Notes under the pieces: model-generated
Databases searched by the model: none
What the model saw: the letters and a program-made list of their open reading frames with translations, nothing else
What the model was told of the DNA's origin: nothing
Shown: in pieces, positions 7,738 to 17,173 of the stretch
How the letters are laid out: every line of letters begins with the position of its first letter
Numbering within the stretch: position 1 is the stretch's first letter
Translations under genes and position numbers: made by a program
NCBI RefSeq assembly: GCF_000799735.1
Contig: NZ_JUHH01000001.1
Location: 558,001-622,000, forward strand
Reading direction: 5' to 3'
Length of the DNA: 64,000 bases
Source of the DNA: Methylotenera sp. G11
GTDB lineage: Bacteria > Pseudomonadota > Gammaproteobacteria > Burkholderiales > Methylophilaceae

Positions 7738-9882
7738 TTATGCATCGGCCTGCTCCAGCGTGAATGTTTTCACCCCGGCACTGATCAGGTCAGGGGAAAT
7801 ACCCAGCGCCCAGGCCGCGGCAACAGCAGCAAGCAATGGCTCTACGCTGTCTGCGGCAACAGGTTTTGCTGCCGGATTCGTTAACAGGATCTTGCATAGA
7901 GACGATGTCAGCACCAGGCCGCTGCCTTTTTGCAGCACGGCACGCCCGCCTTGTTTCAGGTGATCTTTGATAATGGGTAATTCGGAGTTTTTAGCGAAAA
8001 ATATCACTTCCCCATCGCACAGTTCAGCCATCTTCACCGCCAGCGGGTCAGCGGCATTCAGCACGGCAGCGCCGTCGCCAAGCACTACATCAACTTGCGT
8101 ACGCAGCACGTTATAGACCTGGTCTGGGTTATCGATGTAGAACTCGCCAAAGTGCTTTTCAGGTTCGATATTGGTCACAATCCCCACCTGGCAGCGGTCG
8201 TAGCCCAGCCCTTCTGCGAGGATGGTCGAAAAGCTGTTTTCTATCACTGCGGCTTCGACTTTGGGATTCATCAATAGCTTCTGTGCAGCAGACCAGGTGG
8301 CGCAATTCCCTTTATCAATCTGCCGCTGGCCTGAGAACAGGCCATCACTGCAAGCCAGCCCGACATGGCTGCCGCTTAACTGGATGAATTTCGCCAGGAT
8401 TTTTGCAACCCGTGTTTTACCGCTGCTGCCGGCAATGCCGACTAAGGGTATGCGCCCGGTTTCATGTTCCTCGAACAGGCTATCGACAATCGCCTTGCCT
8501 ACCGGTCGCGGCTGGCCTTCCGCCGGCTTCAGGTGCATCAGCAGGCCAGGGCCGGCGTTTACTTCTACAATCGCGGCGCCCTGCACGTCCAGGGGTTTGG
8601 AAATATCTTCGGCCACCAGGTCAATGCCTGCAATATCAAGTCCGACAATGCGTGCTGCAAGTGAAACAGCGGCAGCGACTTCCGGGTGAACCTTGTCGGT
8701 GACGTCAAACGCCACGTTACCATTGCGCTGAACGATGATTGAAACATCTTTCGGCAACACGGCATCGGCACGATAACCCTGCCGTTCGATCTCGAATCTG
8801 ACTGCCGGGTTTTTATCAACGAGCAGCACATCCAGCGGAAATTCCTCTTCTTCACCGCGTCTCGGGTCAGAATTGATCTGTCGGTCAATCAGTTCACGGA
8901 CTGTGGCGATACCGTCGCCCAGTACAGAAACCGTCTCTCCGCGCGTTGCTGCGGCCAGCTTGCCGCCAACCACCAGTAAGCGGTGTTCGTTGCCGCGCAC
9001 AAAACGCTCGACCAGCACCTCGCTGCCTTCGGCATCTGCCAGATGATAGGCCGCCTCCACCTCAGCACGTGTCATCAGTTCAGTGGAGACGCCGCGTCCA
9101 TGATTTCCATCCGTAGGCTTGACTACGACCGGGACACCGATATCTTCAGCGGCCTCCCAGGCATCTTCCGCACTTTCCACAATCCGGCCTTCAGGCACGG
9201 GAACGCCGCAGCTGGTAAGCAACTGCTTGGTTAAATCCTTGTTGCGCGATATGCCTTCTGCAATCGCGCTGGTGCGGCCGGTTTCCGCGGTCCATACCCG
9301 ATGCTGGCGCGCGCCGTAACCAAGCTGCACCAGGTTGCCGTCTGTTAAACGGATAGATGGGATCCTGCGCTCAGTAGCCGCATCCACAATGCAGGCTGTA
9401 CTTGGCCCTAAACAATGCGCATCGACCAGTTCGCGCAAGTGGCTGATGGCTGCCTTTACATCGAAGGGTTTGTCTTCTATTGCGGCCATCACCAGATCGC
9501 GGCCTGCATGCATCGCCGCAATGCTGACCTTTTCGTTACGAGAACGCACAGCGACCTTGTAAACACCGCGCACAGAGGTGCTGCGCGCTTTGCCGAAACC
9601 GCCCTGCATGCCTGCCAGCGTTTGCAGTTCAAGGGTTACATGTTCCAGGATATGCCCTGGCCAGGTGCCTTCACGCAAGCGTTGCAGAAATCCGCCGGGT
9701 TCACCAATGCCGCAGCGGTGCTCTGCCAGCGTTGGCAGCCATGCAGTAAGACGTTCGTAAAAACCGGGGATCAGATTTGAAGGTGAGTCCTCCAAAGGAC
9801 CAATGTCGAGCCATACCTCCAGCACCGGGCGATATGTCCAGATATTCGGTCCGCGTAGTGCTAAAATCTTTAAGAACTTCAT
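7738..9882 (-). CDS. cphA': Second cyanophycin synthetase-like protein, C-terminally short
   Basis: A 714-residue CphA paralogue. It keeps the N-terminal domain (ILALRGPNIWTYRP) and the ATP-grasp domain (VPVVVKPTDGNHGRGVST). Its Mur-ligase part has an altered nucleotide loop (GIAGSSGKTRVAK instead of GTNGKTTT) and stops after the central domain (AAAWALGISPDLISAG...). It lacks about 150 residues that form the Mur ligase C-terminal domain in the neighbouring CphA. Paired cphA/cphA' genes are known in Betaproteobacteria. The missing part suggests that Arg ligation is lost or changed; it may act with CphA or on dipeptides, as CphA2 does. I choose the ATG at 9882, behind GGAAAG, rather than a TTG one codon upstream. 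Confidence 0.85.
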   Translation of the reverse strand: MKFLKILALRGPNIWTYRPVLEVWLDIGPLEDSPSNLIPGFYERLTAWLPTLAEHRCGIGEPGGFLQRLREGTWPGHILEHVTLELQTLAGMQGGFGKARSTSVRGVYKVAVRSRNEKVSIAAMHAGRDLVMAAIEDKPFDVKAAISHLRELVDAHCLGPSTACIVDAATERRIPSIRLTDGNLVQLGYGARQHRVWTAETGRTSAIAEGISRNKDLTKQLLTSCGVPVPEGRIVESAEDAWEAAEDIGVPVVVKPTDGNHGRGVSTELMTRAEVEAAYHLADAEGSEVLVERFVRGNEHRLLVVGGKLAAATRGETVSVLGDGIATVRELIDRQINSDPRRGEEEEFPLDVLLVDKNPAVRFEIERQGYRADAVLPKDVSIIVQRNGNVAFDVTDKVHPEVAAAVSLAARIVGLDIAGIDLVAEDISKPLDVQGAAIVEVNAGPGLLMHLKPAEGQPRPVGKAIVDSLFEEHETGRIPLVGIAGSSGKTRVAKILAKFIQLSGSHVGLACSDGLFSGQRQIDKGNCATWSAAQKLLMNPKVEAAVIENSFSTILAEGLGYDRCQVGIVTNIEPEKHFGEFYIDNPDQVYNVLRTQVDVVLGDGAAVLNAADPLAVKMAELCDGEVIFFAKNSELPIIKDHLKQGGRAVLQKGSGLVLTSSLCKILLTNPAAKPVAADSVEPLLAAVAAAWALGISPDLISAGVKTFTLEQADA

Positions 9883-9984
9883 CAATCTTTCCAGATGAAA
9901 AACAAAATTAAAAGTTTGCCAGCTTACTTCATCAAACTTACACCATACTTACAAGCAGCAATTTTCTTATCTATTTTGTAAGGC

Positions 9985-12333
9985 ATGCTGAATGTAGTAA
10001 ACTCGGCGACTGTGAACAGCAAAATACTATCCCCCAACCCATCCAGCAGGCAGCTGCCGAACGTCTGGCAATCAATAGTTCAATCGCATCTTGGTGATGC
10101 CGAGGAACCACAGGCCTGGCTAGAGATTAATCTTGACGAACAGCTACATTTTACAGAACATTTATTGCTAATTACCAACCGGCGATTAGTATATTTTGGC
10201 TCCGACGGAACTTTTTCAGGCGGGCACAATACACTGCTACGCGAACATATTTACCGTACCGGGTTAAAACTGCGCCAGCATGACCATGCCGGCATCTACA
10301 GCCTTGAGCTGTTTGACGGTCAATCACGGCTGGATCACTGGCGTTATACGCTGACCAGCGATACTTCATCAGCGCGCTTCACCAAGCAGTTCGAGCAGCA
10401 ATGTGCCAGCCATATCAGCGGCAAACCCGTGCCTGCCGAAGCTACCGAGCCTTGCCCAAAATGCAGGTACCCGCTTACGGCGGAGCAGGATGAATGCCCG
10501 CAATGCAGCAGCGAAATCGACACGCCACCCTCCACGTGGACATTGTTCCGCTTATGGCGCTTTGCCAGACCATACCAGTGGCAGTTGCTGGCGGGTTTCC
10601 TGCTGATGCTCGCGTCTACAGCCGCGACATTGGTGCCGCCCTACTTAACCATTCCGCTGATGGATAAAGTGCTGATCCCCTACCAGAATGGCGTCCCGAT
10701 AGATACCGGGCTGGTGACTCTCCTGCTGGGCGGGCTACTGGGTTCGGCGCTGCTGGCGTGGGGTCTTGGCTGGTCGAAAACCTACATCCTGGCGCTGGTC
10801 AGCGAACGTATCGGTGCCGACTTGCGCACGATCACCTACGATCATCTGCTCAAACTCTCGCTTGAATACTTCGGCGGGAAACGCACCGGCGACCTCATGG
10901 CGCGTATCGGCTCTGAATCTGACCGTATCTGCGTTTTCCTGTCATTGCACTTGCTGGATTTTGCGACCGATGTGCTCATGATCATCATGACGGCCGCGAT
11001 CCTGGTCTCCATCAACCCGGAACTTGCCCTGGTCACCTTGCTGCCATTGCCTTTCATCGCGTGGATGATTCATATCGTGCGCGATAGACTGCGCACCGGT
11101 TTCGAAAAAATCGACCGCGTATGGTCTGAAGTCAGTAATGTGCTGGCCGACACCATTCCAGGCATACGCGTAGTAAAAGCTTTTGCGCAGGAAGCGCGCG
11201 AATCGACCCGCTTCCGCGAAGCCAACCAGCATAACCTGGCCGTGAATGACCGCATCAACAAGATATGGTCATTATTTTCACCCAGCGTCACGCTGCTCAC
11301 TGAGATCGGCCTGCTCCTGGTGTGGGCGTTCGGCATCTGGCAGATCTCCAGGAATGAAATCAGCGTAGGTATCCTGACGGCATTCCTCGCCTACATCAGC
11401 CGGTTCTACACGCGCCTTGACTCCATGAGCCGCATCGTTTCAGTCACCCAGAAAGCTGCCTCCGGCGCAAAACGTATTTTCGATATTCTCGATCATGTTT
11501 CCAGCGTGCCGGAACCAAGCAACCCGGTTCATCTGGACAAGGTCAGCGGAAAGATTGAAATCCGTTCGGCAGGTTTCCGTTATGGCAACCGTGCCGTGAT
11601 CAAGGATCTGAACCTGACTATAGCACCAGGGGAAATGATAGGCCTCGTTGGCCACAGCGGTTCCGGCAAGAGCACACTGGTGAACCTGATGTGCCGTTTT
11701 TACGATGTCAGCACAGGGGCTATCAGCCTGGATGGCGTCAACATCCGCTCCCTGTCTATATCAGAATACAGGCGCAACATCGGCCTGGTGCTGCAGGAGC
11801 CGTTCCTGTTCTTTGGCAGCATCGCGGAAAACATCGCTTACGGTAAACCAGATGCCACGCGTGCAGAAATCATCGAGGCAGCGCGTGCCGCACATGCGCA
11901 TGAATTCATACTGCGCCTGCCGCACGGCTACGACTCACTGGTTGGCGAGCGCGGCCATGGCCTTTCCGGCGGTGAGCGCCAGCGCATCTCGATCGCGCGC
12001 GCCCTGCTCATTGACCCACGCATCCTGATACTTGATGAAGCCACCGCTTCGGTTGATACCGAGACCGAAAAAGAAATCCAGAAAGCCCTGGATAACCTGG
12101 TGCACGGACGTACCACGATCGCCATCGCACACCGCCTGTCTACCCTGCACAAAGCCAACCGGCTTGTCGTGATGGATCGGGGCCAGATTGTTGAAGTTGG
12201 CAGCCACGACGAACTGATGGCGAGCGAAGGTGCTTACTATCGGCTATACCAGGCCCAGGCCCGCAATGTAGATACCGACCTGGATGACCTGGTCAGCAAC
12301 GACGCTGTCGCCAATAAACAAGTAAATGCATAA
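9985..12333 (+). CDS. Cyanophycin-locus ABC exporter (fused TMD-NBD)
   Basis: A 782-residue half-transporter. Residues 1-150 form a domain of unknown function; a zinc-ribbon-like CPKC...CPQC (C157, C160, C171, C174) follows. A type I exporter membrane domain spans about 190-490, and the nucleotide-binding domain lies near 510-770 with Walker A GHSGSGKST, signature LSGGERQRIS and Walker B ILILDEATAS. Proteins of this architecture are annotated as cyanophycin-metabolism-associated ABC transporters because they accompany cphA genes. The substrate is not known. It diverges from cphA' across 99 bp and is followed after 3 bp by the DUF1854 gene, which indicates one transcript. Confidence 0.9.
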   Translation: MLNVVNSATVNSKILSPNPSSRQLPNVWQSIVQSHLGDAEEPQAWLEINLDEQLHFTEHLLLITNRRLVYFGSDGTFSGGHNTLLREHIYRTGLKLRQHDHAGIYSLELFDGQSRLDHWRYTLTSDTSSARFTKQFEQQCASHISGKPVPAEATEPCPKCRYPLTAEQDECPQCSSEIDTPPSTWTLFRLWRFARPYQWQLLAGFLLMLASTAATLVPPYLTIPLMDKVLIPYQNGVPIDTGLVTLLLGGLLGSALLAWGLGWSKTYILALVSERIGADLRTITYDHLLKLSLEYFGGKRTGDLMARIGSESDRICVFLSLHLLDFATDVLMIIMTAAILVSINPELALVTLLPLPFIAWMIHIVRDRLRTGFEKIDRVWSEVSNVLADTIPGIRVVKAFAQEARESTRFREANQHNLAVNDRINKIWSLFSPSVTLLTEIGLLLVWAFGIWQISRNEISVGILTAFLAYISRFYTRLDSMSRIVSVTQKAASGAKRIFDILDHVSSVPEPSNPVHLDKVSGKIEIRSAGFRYGNRAVIKDLNLTIAPGEMIGLVGHSGSGKSTLVNLMCRFYDVSTGAISLDGVNIRSLSISEYRRNIGLVLQEPFLFFGSIAENIAYGKPDATRAEIIEAARAAHAHEFILRLPHGYDSLVGERGHGLSGGERQRISIARALLIDPRILILDEATASVDTETEKEIQKALDNLVHGRTTIAIAHRLSTLHKANRLVVMDRGQIVEVGSHDELMASEGAYYRLYQAQARNVDTDLDDLVSNDAVANKQVNA

Positions 12334-12336
12334 GCC

Positions 12337-12819
12337 ATGAATACGATCAAATCCGACATAGACTTCCGGCTGCTACGCAACAGTGCCGGGCAACTGCAAT
12401 TCACTTCCGGCAACGGTGTTACATATGAAGATGTCAACCCGGTGCGCGCATTTCCCATATCTGCGCCTGACGAAGGGCTTTCCATCATCAGCAAGGAAGG
12501 CCATGAACTTGCGTGGATTCCTGACCTGGCAGCGATACCGTCAGAAATGAAAACACTGATCGACACTGTGCTGGCGCAGCGCGAGTTCATGCCGGTGATC
12601 CTGCGCATTATCCGCGTTTCAAGTTTCGCCACGCCCAGCACCTGGGATGTGGAAACCGACAAAGGCAACACCCAGCTGATACTCAAAGCTGAAGACCAGA
12701 TATGGCGGCCTAAAAATAACAGGCTGCTGATCACCGATAAAAATGGTGTTAATTTCACGATAGGCAGCATAGAGCAACTGGACAGACACTCCAGGAAACT
12801 GCTGGACAGGTTTCTATAA
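12337..12819 (+). CDS. DUF1854 protein of the cyanophycin locus
   Basis: A 160-residue soluble protein of the DUF1854 family, starting 3 bp after the ABC exporter stop. Visible family features are the conserved ISKEGHELAWIPDLAAIP stretch near residues 50-67 and the C-terminal ITDKNGVNFTIGSIEQLD. This family is found next to cyanophycin synthetase and the exporter, and no biochemical function is known to me. Tight coupling to the transporter gene suggests a partner or regulator of that exporter; this is inference. Confidence 0.85.
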   Translation: MNTIKSDIDFRLLRNSAGQLQFTSGNGVTYEDVNPVRAFPISAPDEGLSIISKEGHELAWIPDLAAIPSEMKTLIDTVLAQREFMPVILRIIRVSSFATPSTWDVETDKGNTQLILKAEDQIWRPKNNRLLITDKNGVNFTIGSIEQLDRHSRKLLDRFL

Positions 12820-13014
12820 CCTTACTGTTCCAATCCCGCTGTGCAGCAGGTCATGCGAGCCATCCTGGCATTACCGTTAAGCTGCGTTACCTGTGCTGTT
12901 TCAAACCACAAAAACCGCGCCTTGGGCACATCAAATAATGATAGAAACATTTTGGATATTGGCATATTGTTATAGATGTGAATATTGATTCATATTCATA
13001 CCTAATAATTAAAA

Positions 13015-15084
13015 ATGACCTTCAATTTCCTCAAAATCAGTTCAATTAAAACCAGGGTAACAACGCTTACCCTGGCTGTTTTTATTGCTGGCGTATGGGT
13101 ACTTTCATATTACACCACCCAGAAACTCCAAAGCGACCTCGCCAGACAGATCGGGCAGCAGCAACTTTCTACGACAGCCTTGCTGGCAAACCAGATCAAT
13201 AATGACCTGACAGAAAGACAACGCACACTTGAAAGCCTTGCTGAAAAAATAGGTCAGCTTGGATTCAGCGACCAGACCCAATTGCAAGCCTTTCTGGATG
13301 ACCGTTTCATCATCAAGCGGGATTACAACGCAGGCGCCACCATTATCAACTTTGACGGTAACGTGATCGCATCCACCCCCAGCCAGTTCAAACGCATGGG
13401 GATGAACTACAGGGACAGGGCCTTTATTGCCACAGCGCTGGATAAAGGGCAGCCGACCATCAGCGAGATATTGTATGGAAAAGTCATCAAAAATCTTGTA
13501 TTCGGCATTGCGGTACCGATTCGCAACCCTCAAGGCCAAGTGATCGGAGCACTGACTGGCGGTATTGACCTGACCAAGCCAAATTTCCTGGATAAGATCG
13601 CAAACAGCCGTTACGGCACTACCGGTTATTTCCTGCTGGAAGACCGAAAAACCAGGACGATCATTACCAGCACTGACAAACGCCGGGTGCTGCAGCACCA
13701 GTTGCCGCCAGGCGCCAGCAGGCTGATAGACCGCCACCTGCAAGGCTTTGAGGAAAGCGGGACTTCCATCAATGCATACGGGGTCGAAGTCTTGTCTTCC
13801 GCCAAGCAGATTCCCGTTGCCAATTGGATCATGGTCGCTTCTATCCCGACAGCGGAAGCCTTTGCTCCCATCAGGAAAATGCAGTCACTGATACTGATCA
13901 GCGCCTCCATATTCACCCTGGTGCTAGGCGCCATCATCTGGTGGCTGTTATGGCAGGAGCTGTCACCGATATTTTCAACCATCAAGAAGCTGGCTATTCT
14001 AGCCAAGCTTGATACACATAATGTGCTGCTCCCTGAAACCGGCCACGGTGAGATTCGAGACCTGATCAAAGCATTCAATCACCTGCTGACGGCACTACGT
14101 GACCGTGAGCATGCCCTTGAGGAAAGCGAGTTCAGGTGGAAATTCGCTATCGAAGGCACCGGTGACGGCTTGTGGGATTGGGATATAGCCAGTAATCATG
14201 TGTATTTCTCAAAATCGTGGAAAAAGATGCTGGGTTATAACGAAGGCGACATCAGTAACAACTTGAGCGAATGGGAAAAAATCATTCACCCTGAAGATAT
14301 AGCGAAAACGATGGCCTGCGTACAGGACCACCTGGATGGCAAAACACCGGTTTACATCAACGAACAACGTTTACTCTGCAAGGACGGCAGCTACAAATGG
14401 ATACTTGACCGCGGCCTTGTTGTCAGCCGTGATGAGCATGGCAAACCGCTGCGCGTCATCGGCACCCATGCCGATATCACCGAACGAAAGCAAATGGAAG
14501 AACTCATACGCAAACAGGCGCTATATGACCCCCTCACTAAACTGCCTAACCGCCGCCTGCTGCTCGATCGCTTAAGCCAGGTGATATCCGCAAGTAAACG
14601 CACCCGTAAATACGGCGCGCTGATTTTCCTTGATTTAGACAAATTCAAACCGCTTAACGACACGTACGGCCATGAAGCCGGCGACCTGCTGCTGGTCGAA
14701 GCGGCAAACCGGCTCAGGAACTGTGTGCGCGAAACGGACACGGTTTCCCGCATGGGAGGCGATGAATTTGTCATCGTACTTGCCGAGCTGAGTGCAGATA
14801 GCGCTACCGCAAAACTGGAGGCTGGAATGCTGGCAGAAAAGATCCGAATGGAACTCGCCAGAACTTATGTTTTGAAGATAAAAGACAAAGAAGGCGGAGA
14901 CCTTACCATCAGGCATCACTGTACGGCCAGCATAGGCGCAACGCTATTTATTGATGAAAAAGATTATATTAACGACATTCTGCGTCATGCTGACGATGCC
15001 ATGTACCAGGCAAAAAACGCCGGGCGCAACCGGGTCCATTTTTATGAGGCCGTCAGGAAAATCGACCGCATGCATGCAAGTTAG
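13015..15084 (+). CDS. Membrane PAS-GGDEF diguanylate cyclase
   Basis: A 689-residue membrane sensor that should make c-di-GMP. Transmembrane helices near residues 14-33 and 292-313 bracket a periplasmic Cache-type domain. A HAMP-like linker, a PAS domain (~375-495, ending GTHADITERKQMEE) and a GGDEF domain follow. The catalytic motif is intact (MGGDEF near residue 580), with an RETD five residues upstream that matches the inhibitory I-site, so the enzyme is probably active with product feedback. It stands alone; the upstream 195 bp shows no convincing ribosome-binding site. Confidence 0.9.
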   Translation: MTFNFLKISSIKTRVTTLTLAVFIAGVWVLSYYTTQKLQSDLARQIGQQQLSTTALLANQINNDLTERQRTLESLAEKIGQLGFSDQTQLQAFLDDRFIIKRDYNAGATIINFDGNVIASTPSQFKRMGMNYRDRAFIATALDKGQPTISEILYGKVIKNLVFGIAVPIRNPQGQVIGALTGGIDLTKPNFLDKIANSRYGTTGYFLLEDRKTRTIITSTDKRRVLQHQLPPGASRLIDRHLQGFEESGTSINAYGVEVLSSAKQIPVANWIMVASIPTAEAFAPIRKMQSLILISASIFTLVLGAIIWWLLWQELSPIFSTIKKLAILAKLDTHNVLLPETGHGEIRDLIKAFNHLLTALRDREHALEESEFRWKFAIEGTGDGLWDWDIASNHVYFSKSWKKMLGYNEGDISNNLSEWEKIIHPEDIAKTMACVQDHLDGKTPVYINEQRLLCKDGSYKWILDRGLVVSRDEHGKPLRVIGTHADITERKQMEELIRKQALYDPLTKLPNRRLLLDRLSQVISASKRTRKYGALIFLDLDKFKPLNDTYGHEAGDLLLVEAANRLRNCVRETDTVSRMGGDEFVIVLAELSADSATAKLEAGMLAEKIRMELARTYVLKIKDKEGGDLTIRHHCTASIGATLFIDEKDYINDILRHADDAMYQAKNAGRNRVHFYEAVRKIDRMHAS

Positions 15085-15112
15085 GCCAATTCAATAAACA
15101 GACCGTTAGCCG

Positions 15113-15934
15113 CTAGGCAGTGAAACGATGCTGCAGCTCACCAAGGTTCAATTCACCCAGAATCGCATCCAGCCTGTCCTGCGCATTTTTACGTGGCTGG
15201 CCTGTGTACCTGGCAATGATCAATTCATTTTTCATGGAATGTTCCCATCCGACCAGCTCAGTGACCGTCAGGCTGTAACCGGCACTTTCCAGCTGCAGGC
15301 AGCGCAATACGTTGGTAATCTGGCTTCCGAACTCCCGTGTGTGGATAGGATGGCGCCAGATCTCACTCAGCGGCGTTTTCCCGAAACTTTCGTTTTTGCG
15401 CTTTCTTAACACCTCAGCGACCTCAGCCTGGCAGCATGGCACCAGTACCATATATCTGGCGCGCTTTTTCAAGCCAAACTGGATCGCGTCATCGGTAGCA
15501 GTATTACAGGCATGCAATGCAGTCACAATATCCACACGCTCAGGAATCACCGGTGAAGAGATTGATTCCTCTACGGTCAAGTGCTCGAAATGCATACGGC
15601 CAAACCCAAGCTGAGCAGCCAGCAGCCTCGACCTCTCCACCAGTTCTGCACGAGTTTCAATGCCAATGACCTGCCCCGCTTCCAGTTGCTTAAGCAGTAA
15701 ATCATATAAAATAAAGCCGAGGTACGACTTTCCTGCACCATGGTCAACCAGCACAGGGTCAGGGTTACCAGTCAATACGTCGTTAAATAAAGGCTCGATG
15801 AAATTGACCAGGTGATAAACCTGCTTCAGTTTGCGACGGCTATCCTGATTGAGCTTGCCGTCACGCGTCAGGATATGCAGCTCTTTGAGCAGTTCTATGG
15901 ATTGATTGGGTTTGATTTCTGGGATAAGTGTCAT
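15113..15934 (-). CDS. SAM-dependent methyltransferase (Methyltransf_32-like)
   Basis: A 273-residue class I methyltransferase fold. The SAM-binding loop is seen as VLVDHGAGKSYLGFILYDLL near residues 61-80, followed by an acidic IGIETRAELV strand end. A DIVTALHACNTATDDAI block and a VLVPCCQAEVAEVL motif resemble the GSTCD/METTL25-type methyltransferase family. The substrate is unknown. It is convergent with the diguanylate cyclase gene, and its start lies about 30 bp from an inverted-repeat element. Confidence 0.75.
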   Translation of the reverse strand: MTLIPEIKPNQSIELLKELHILTRDGKLNQDSRRKLKQVYHLVNFIEPLFNDVLTGNPDPVLVDHGAGKSYLGFILYDLLLKQLEAGQVIGIETRAELVERSRLLAAQLGFGRMHFEHLTVEESISSPVIPERVDIVTALHACNTATDDAIQFGLKKRARYMVLVPCCQAEVAEVLRKRKNESFGKTPLSEIWRHPIHTREFGSQITNVLRCLQLESAGYSLTVTELVGWEHSMKNELIIARYTGQPRKNAQDRLDAILGELNLGELQHRFTA

Positions 15935-15963
15935 AGGTGCATTTTAAATCAAAAACTATTTTG

Positions 15964-16211
15964 GCCACAGATAAACACAGATGCACACAGATAAAAATCA
16001 ATAAAGCTGGCTGCAATGGTAAAATCATGCCGCCAAGGCGGTTTTACAGATGCCTCACACATCCGTTGTGTGGCCTCACAATAAGCCAAGGGCTGAAGCG
16101 CTGCCTGAAGTATCTTGAGTTTTCTGGCTCAACGAGATCGAGACGGCAAATAAAATTTACTCACTTAAGCGGTTTAGGGGTTATCTGTGTTCATCTGTGT
16201 TCATCTGTGGC
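15964..16211. repeat. 248-bp element with 31-bp terminal inverted repeats
   Basis: The left arm (15964-15994) and the reverse complement of the right arm (16181-16211) match at 29 of 31 positions. Each arm contains three spaced copies of CACAGAT. The interior carries small dyads (CCGCCAAGGCGG at 16030-16041) and no credible gene. It looks like a non-autonomous, MITE-like or REP-like repeat. Its right end lies 10 bp before the rbgA start codon. Confidence 0.75.
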
Positions 16212-16221
16212 GAATAAGTTT

Positions 16222-17163
16222 ATGAGTATTCAATGGTATCCGGGTCACATGACCCAAGCACGCAAGAAAGCCGAAGAAACCATGGAGTTTACCGACATGG
16301 TGATTGAGGTGCTGGATGCGCGCGTACCTGCCGCCAGCCATAACCCAATGATTGATGAGATACGCCTGTTCCGTCAGCGTCCGCAGCTCAAGATATTGAA
16401 CAAGGCAGACCTTGCCGACCCGGACGTCACGCAGGCCTGGTTGAATTACTTTAATGCACAACCCAACACCAAAGCCGTAGCGCTTTCATGTAAAAAACCA
16501 GGTGATGCAAAGAAAATCCCTGCCATCTGCCGCAAAATTGCGCCACACCGCGGCTCACACCTGAAACCGCTGCGCATGATGATCATGGGCATACCGAACG
16601 TCGGTAAATCCACGCTCATGAACGCACTGCTCAACCGCCGCGTTGCAAAAGTGGGTGATGAACCGGCCGTGACCAAAAGCCAGCAGCGTTTTGATATTGA
16701 CGACACCATGAGTATCACCGACACTCCGGGCATGATGTGGCCGAAAATCGCCTATGATTCAGATGGTTATATGCTGGCGGCCAGCCATGCCATTGGCCGC
16801 AACGCGGTAATCGATGAAGATGTAGCGACATTTTTGGCCAACATCCTGCTTAAAAGCTACCCTGCCCTGCTTAACACGCGCTACAAACTGGATGCGATGA
16901 AGCTCGACGTGAATGTCATGGATGGCGTAGACCTGCTGGAAGCGATTGCAAAACGCCGTTCCTATAAGCGCCATGATGGCCTGTGGGATATGGAAAAAAC
17001 CGCTGTTGCCTTTCTCACCGATTACCGCAGCGGCGCGATTGGCCGCGTCAGCCTGGAATCTCCGGCATCCAGGGCTGAAATGATGGCGCAAACCCTGCCT
17101 GAACAACCGAACACGTCAGAAAACAACACGGATACTGACAACGCGACTGACACCTCTCTGTAA
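16222..17163 (+). CDS. rbgA: Ribosome biogenesis GTPase YlqF/RbgA
   Basis: A 313-residue circularly permuted GTPase of the YlqF/RbgA family, which assists late large-subunit assembly. Motifs run in permuted order: G4 NKAD (near residue 59), then G1 GIPNVGKSTLMNAL (~119-132), then G3 DTPGMMWPK (~166). The N-terminal MSIQWYPGHMTQARK opening is the family hallmark. I start at the ATG at 16222; the frame extends upstream to 15937 only through the inverted-repeat element, whose translation is not family-like. The C-terminal ~25 residues are an Asn/Thr/Asp-rich tail. The rep gene follows after 10 bp. Confidence 0.93.
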   Translation: MSIQWYPGHMTQARKKAEETMEFTDMVIEVLDARVPAASHNPMIDEIRLFRQRPQLKILNKADLADPDVTQAWLNYFNAQPNTKAVALSCKKPGDAKKIPAICRKIAPHRGSHLKPLRMMIMGIPNVGKSTLMNALLNRRVAKVGDEPAVTKSQQRFDIDDTMSITDTPGMMWPKIAYDSDGYMLAASHAIGRNAVIDEDVATFLANILLKSYPALLNTRYKLDAMKLDVNVMDGVDLLEAIAKRRSYKRHDGLWDMEKTAVAFLTDYRSGAIGRVSLESPASRAEMMAQTLPEQPNTSENNTDTDNATDTSL

Positions 17164-17173
17164 GACCCCCGCA

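Noticed and set aside
9985-12819. Antibiotic or multidrug exporter
   Set aside because: The N-terminal zinc-ribbon domain, the DUF1854 partner and the divergent cph genes point to the cyanophycin-associated family instead.
15937-16221. N-terminal extension of rbgA by 95 codons
   Set aside because: It would translate the inverted-repeat element; the family N-terminus MSIQWYPGHM begins at 16222.
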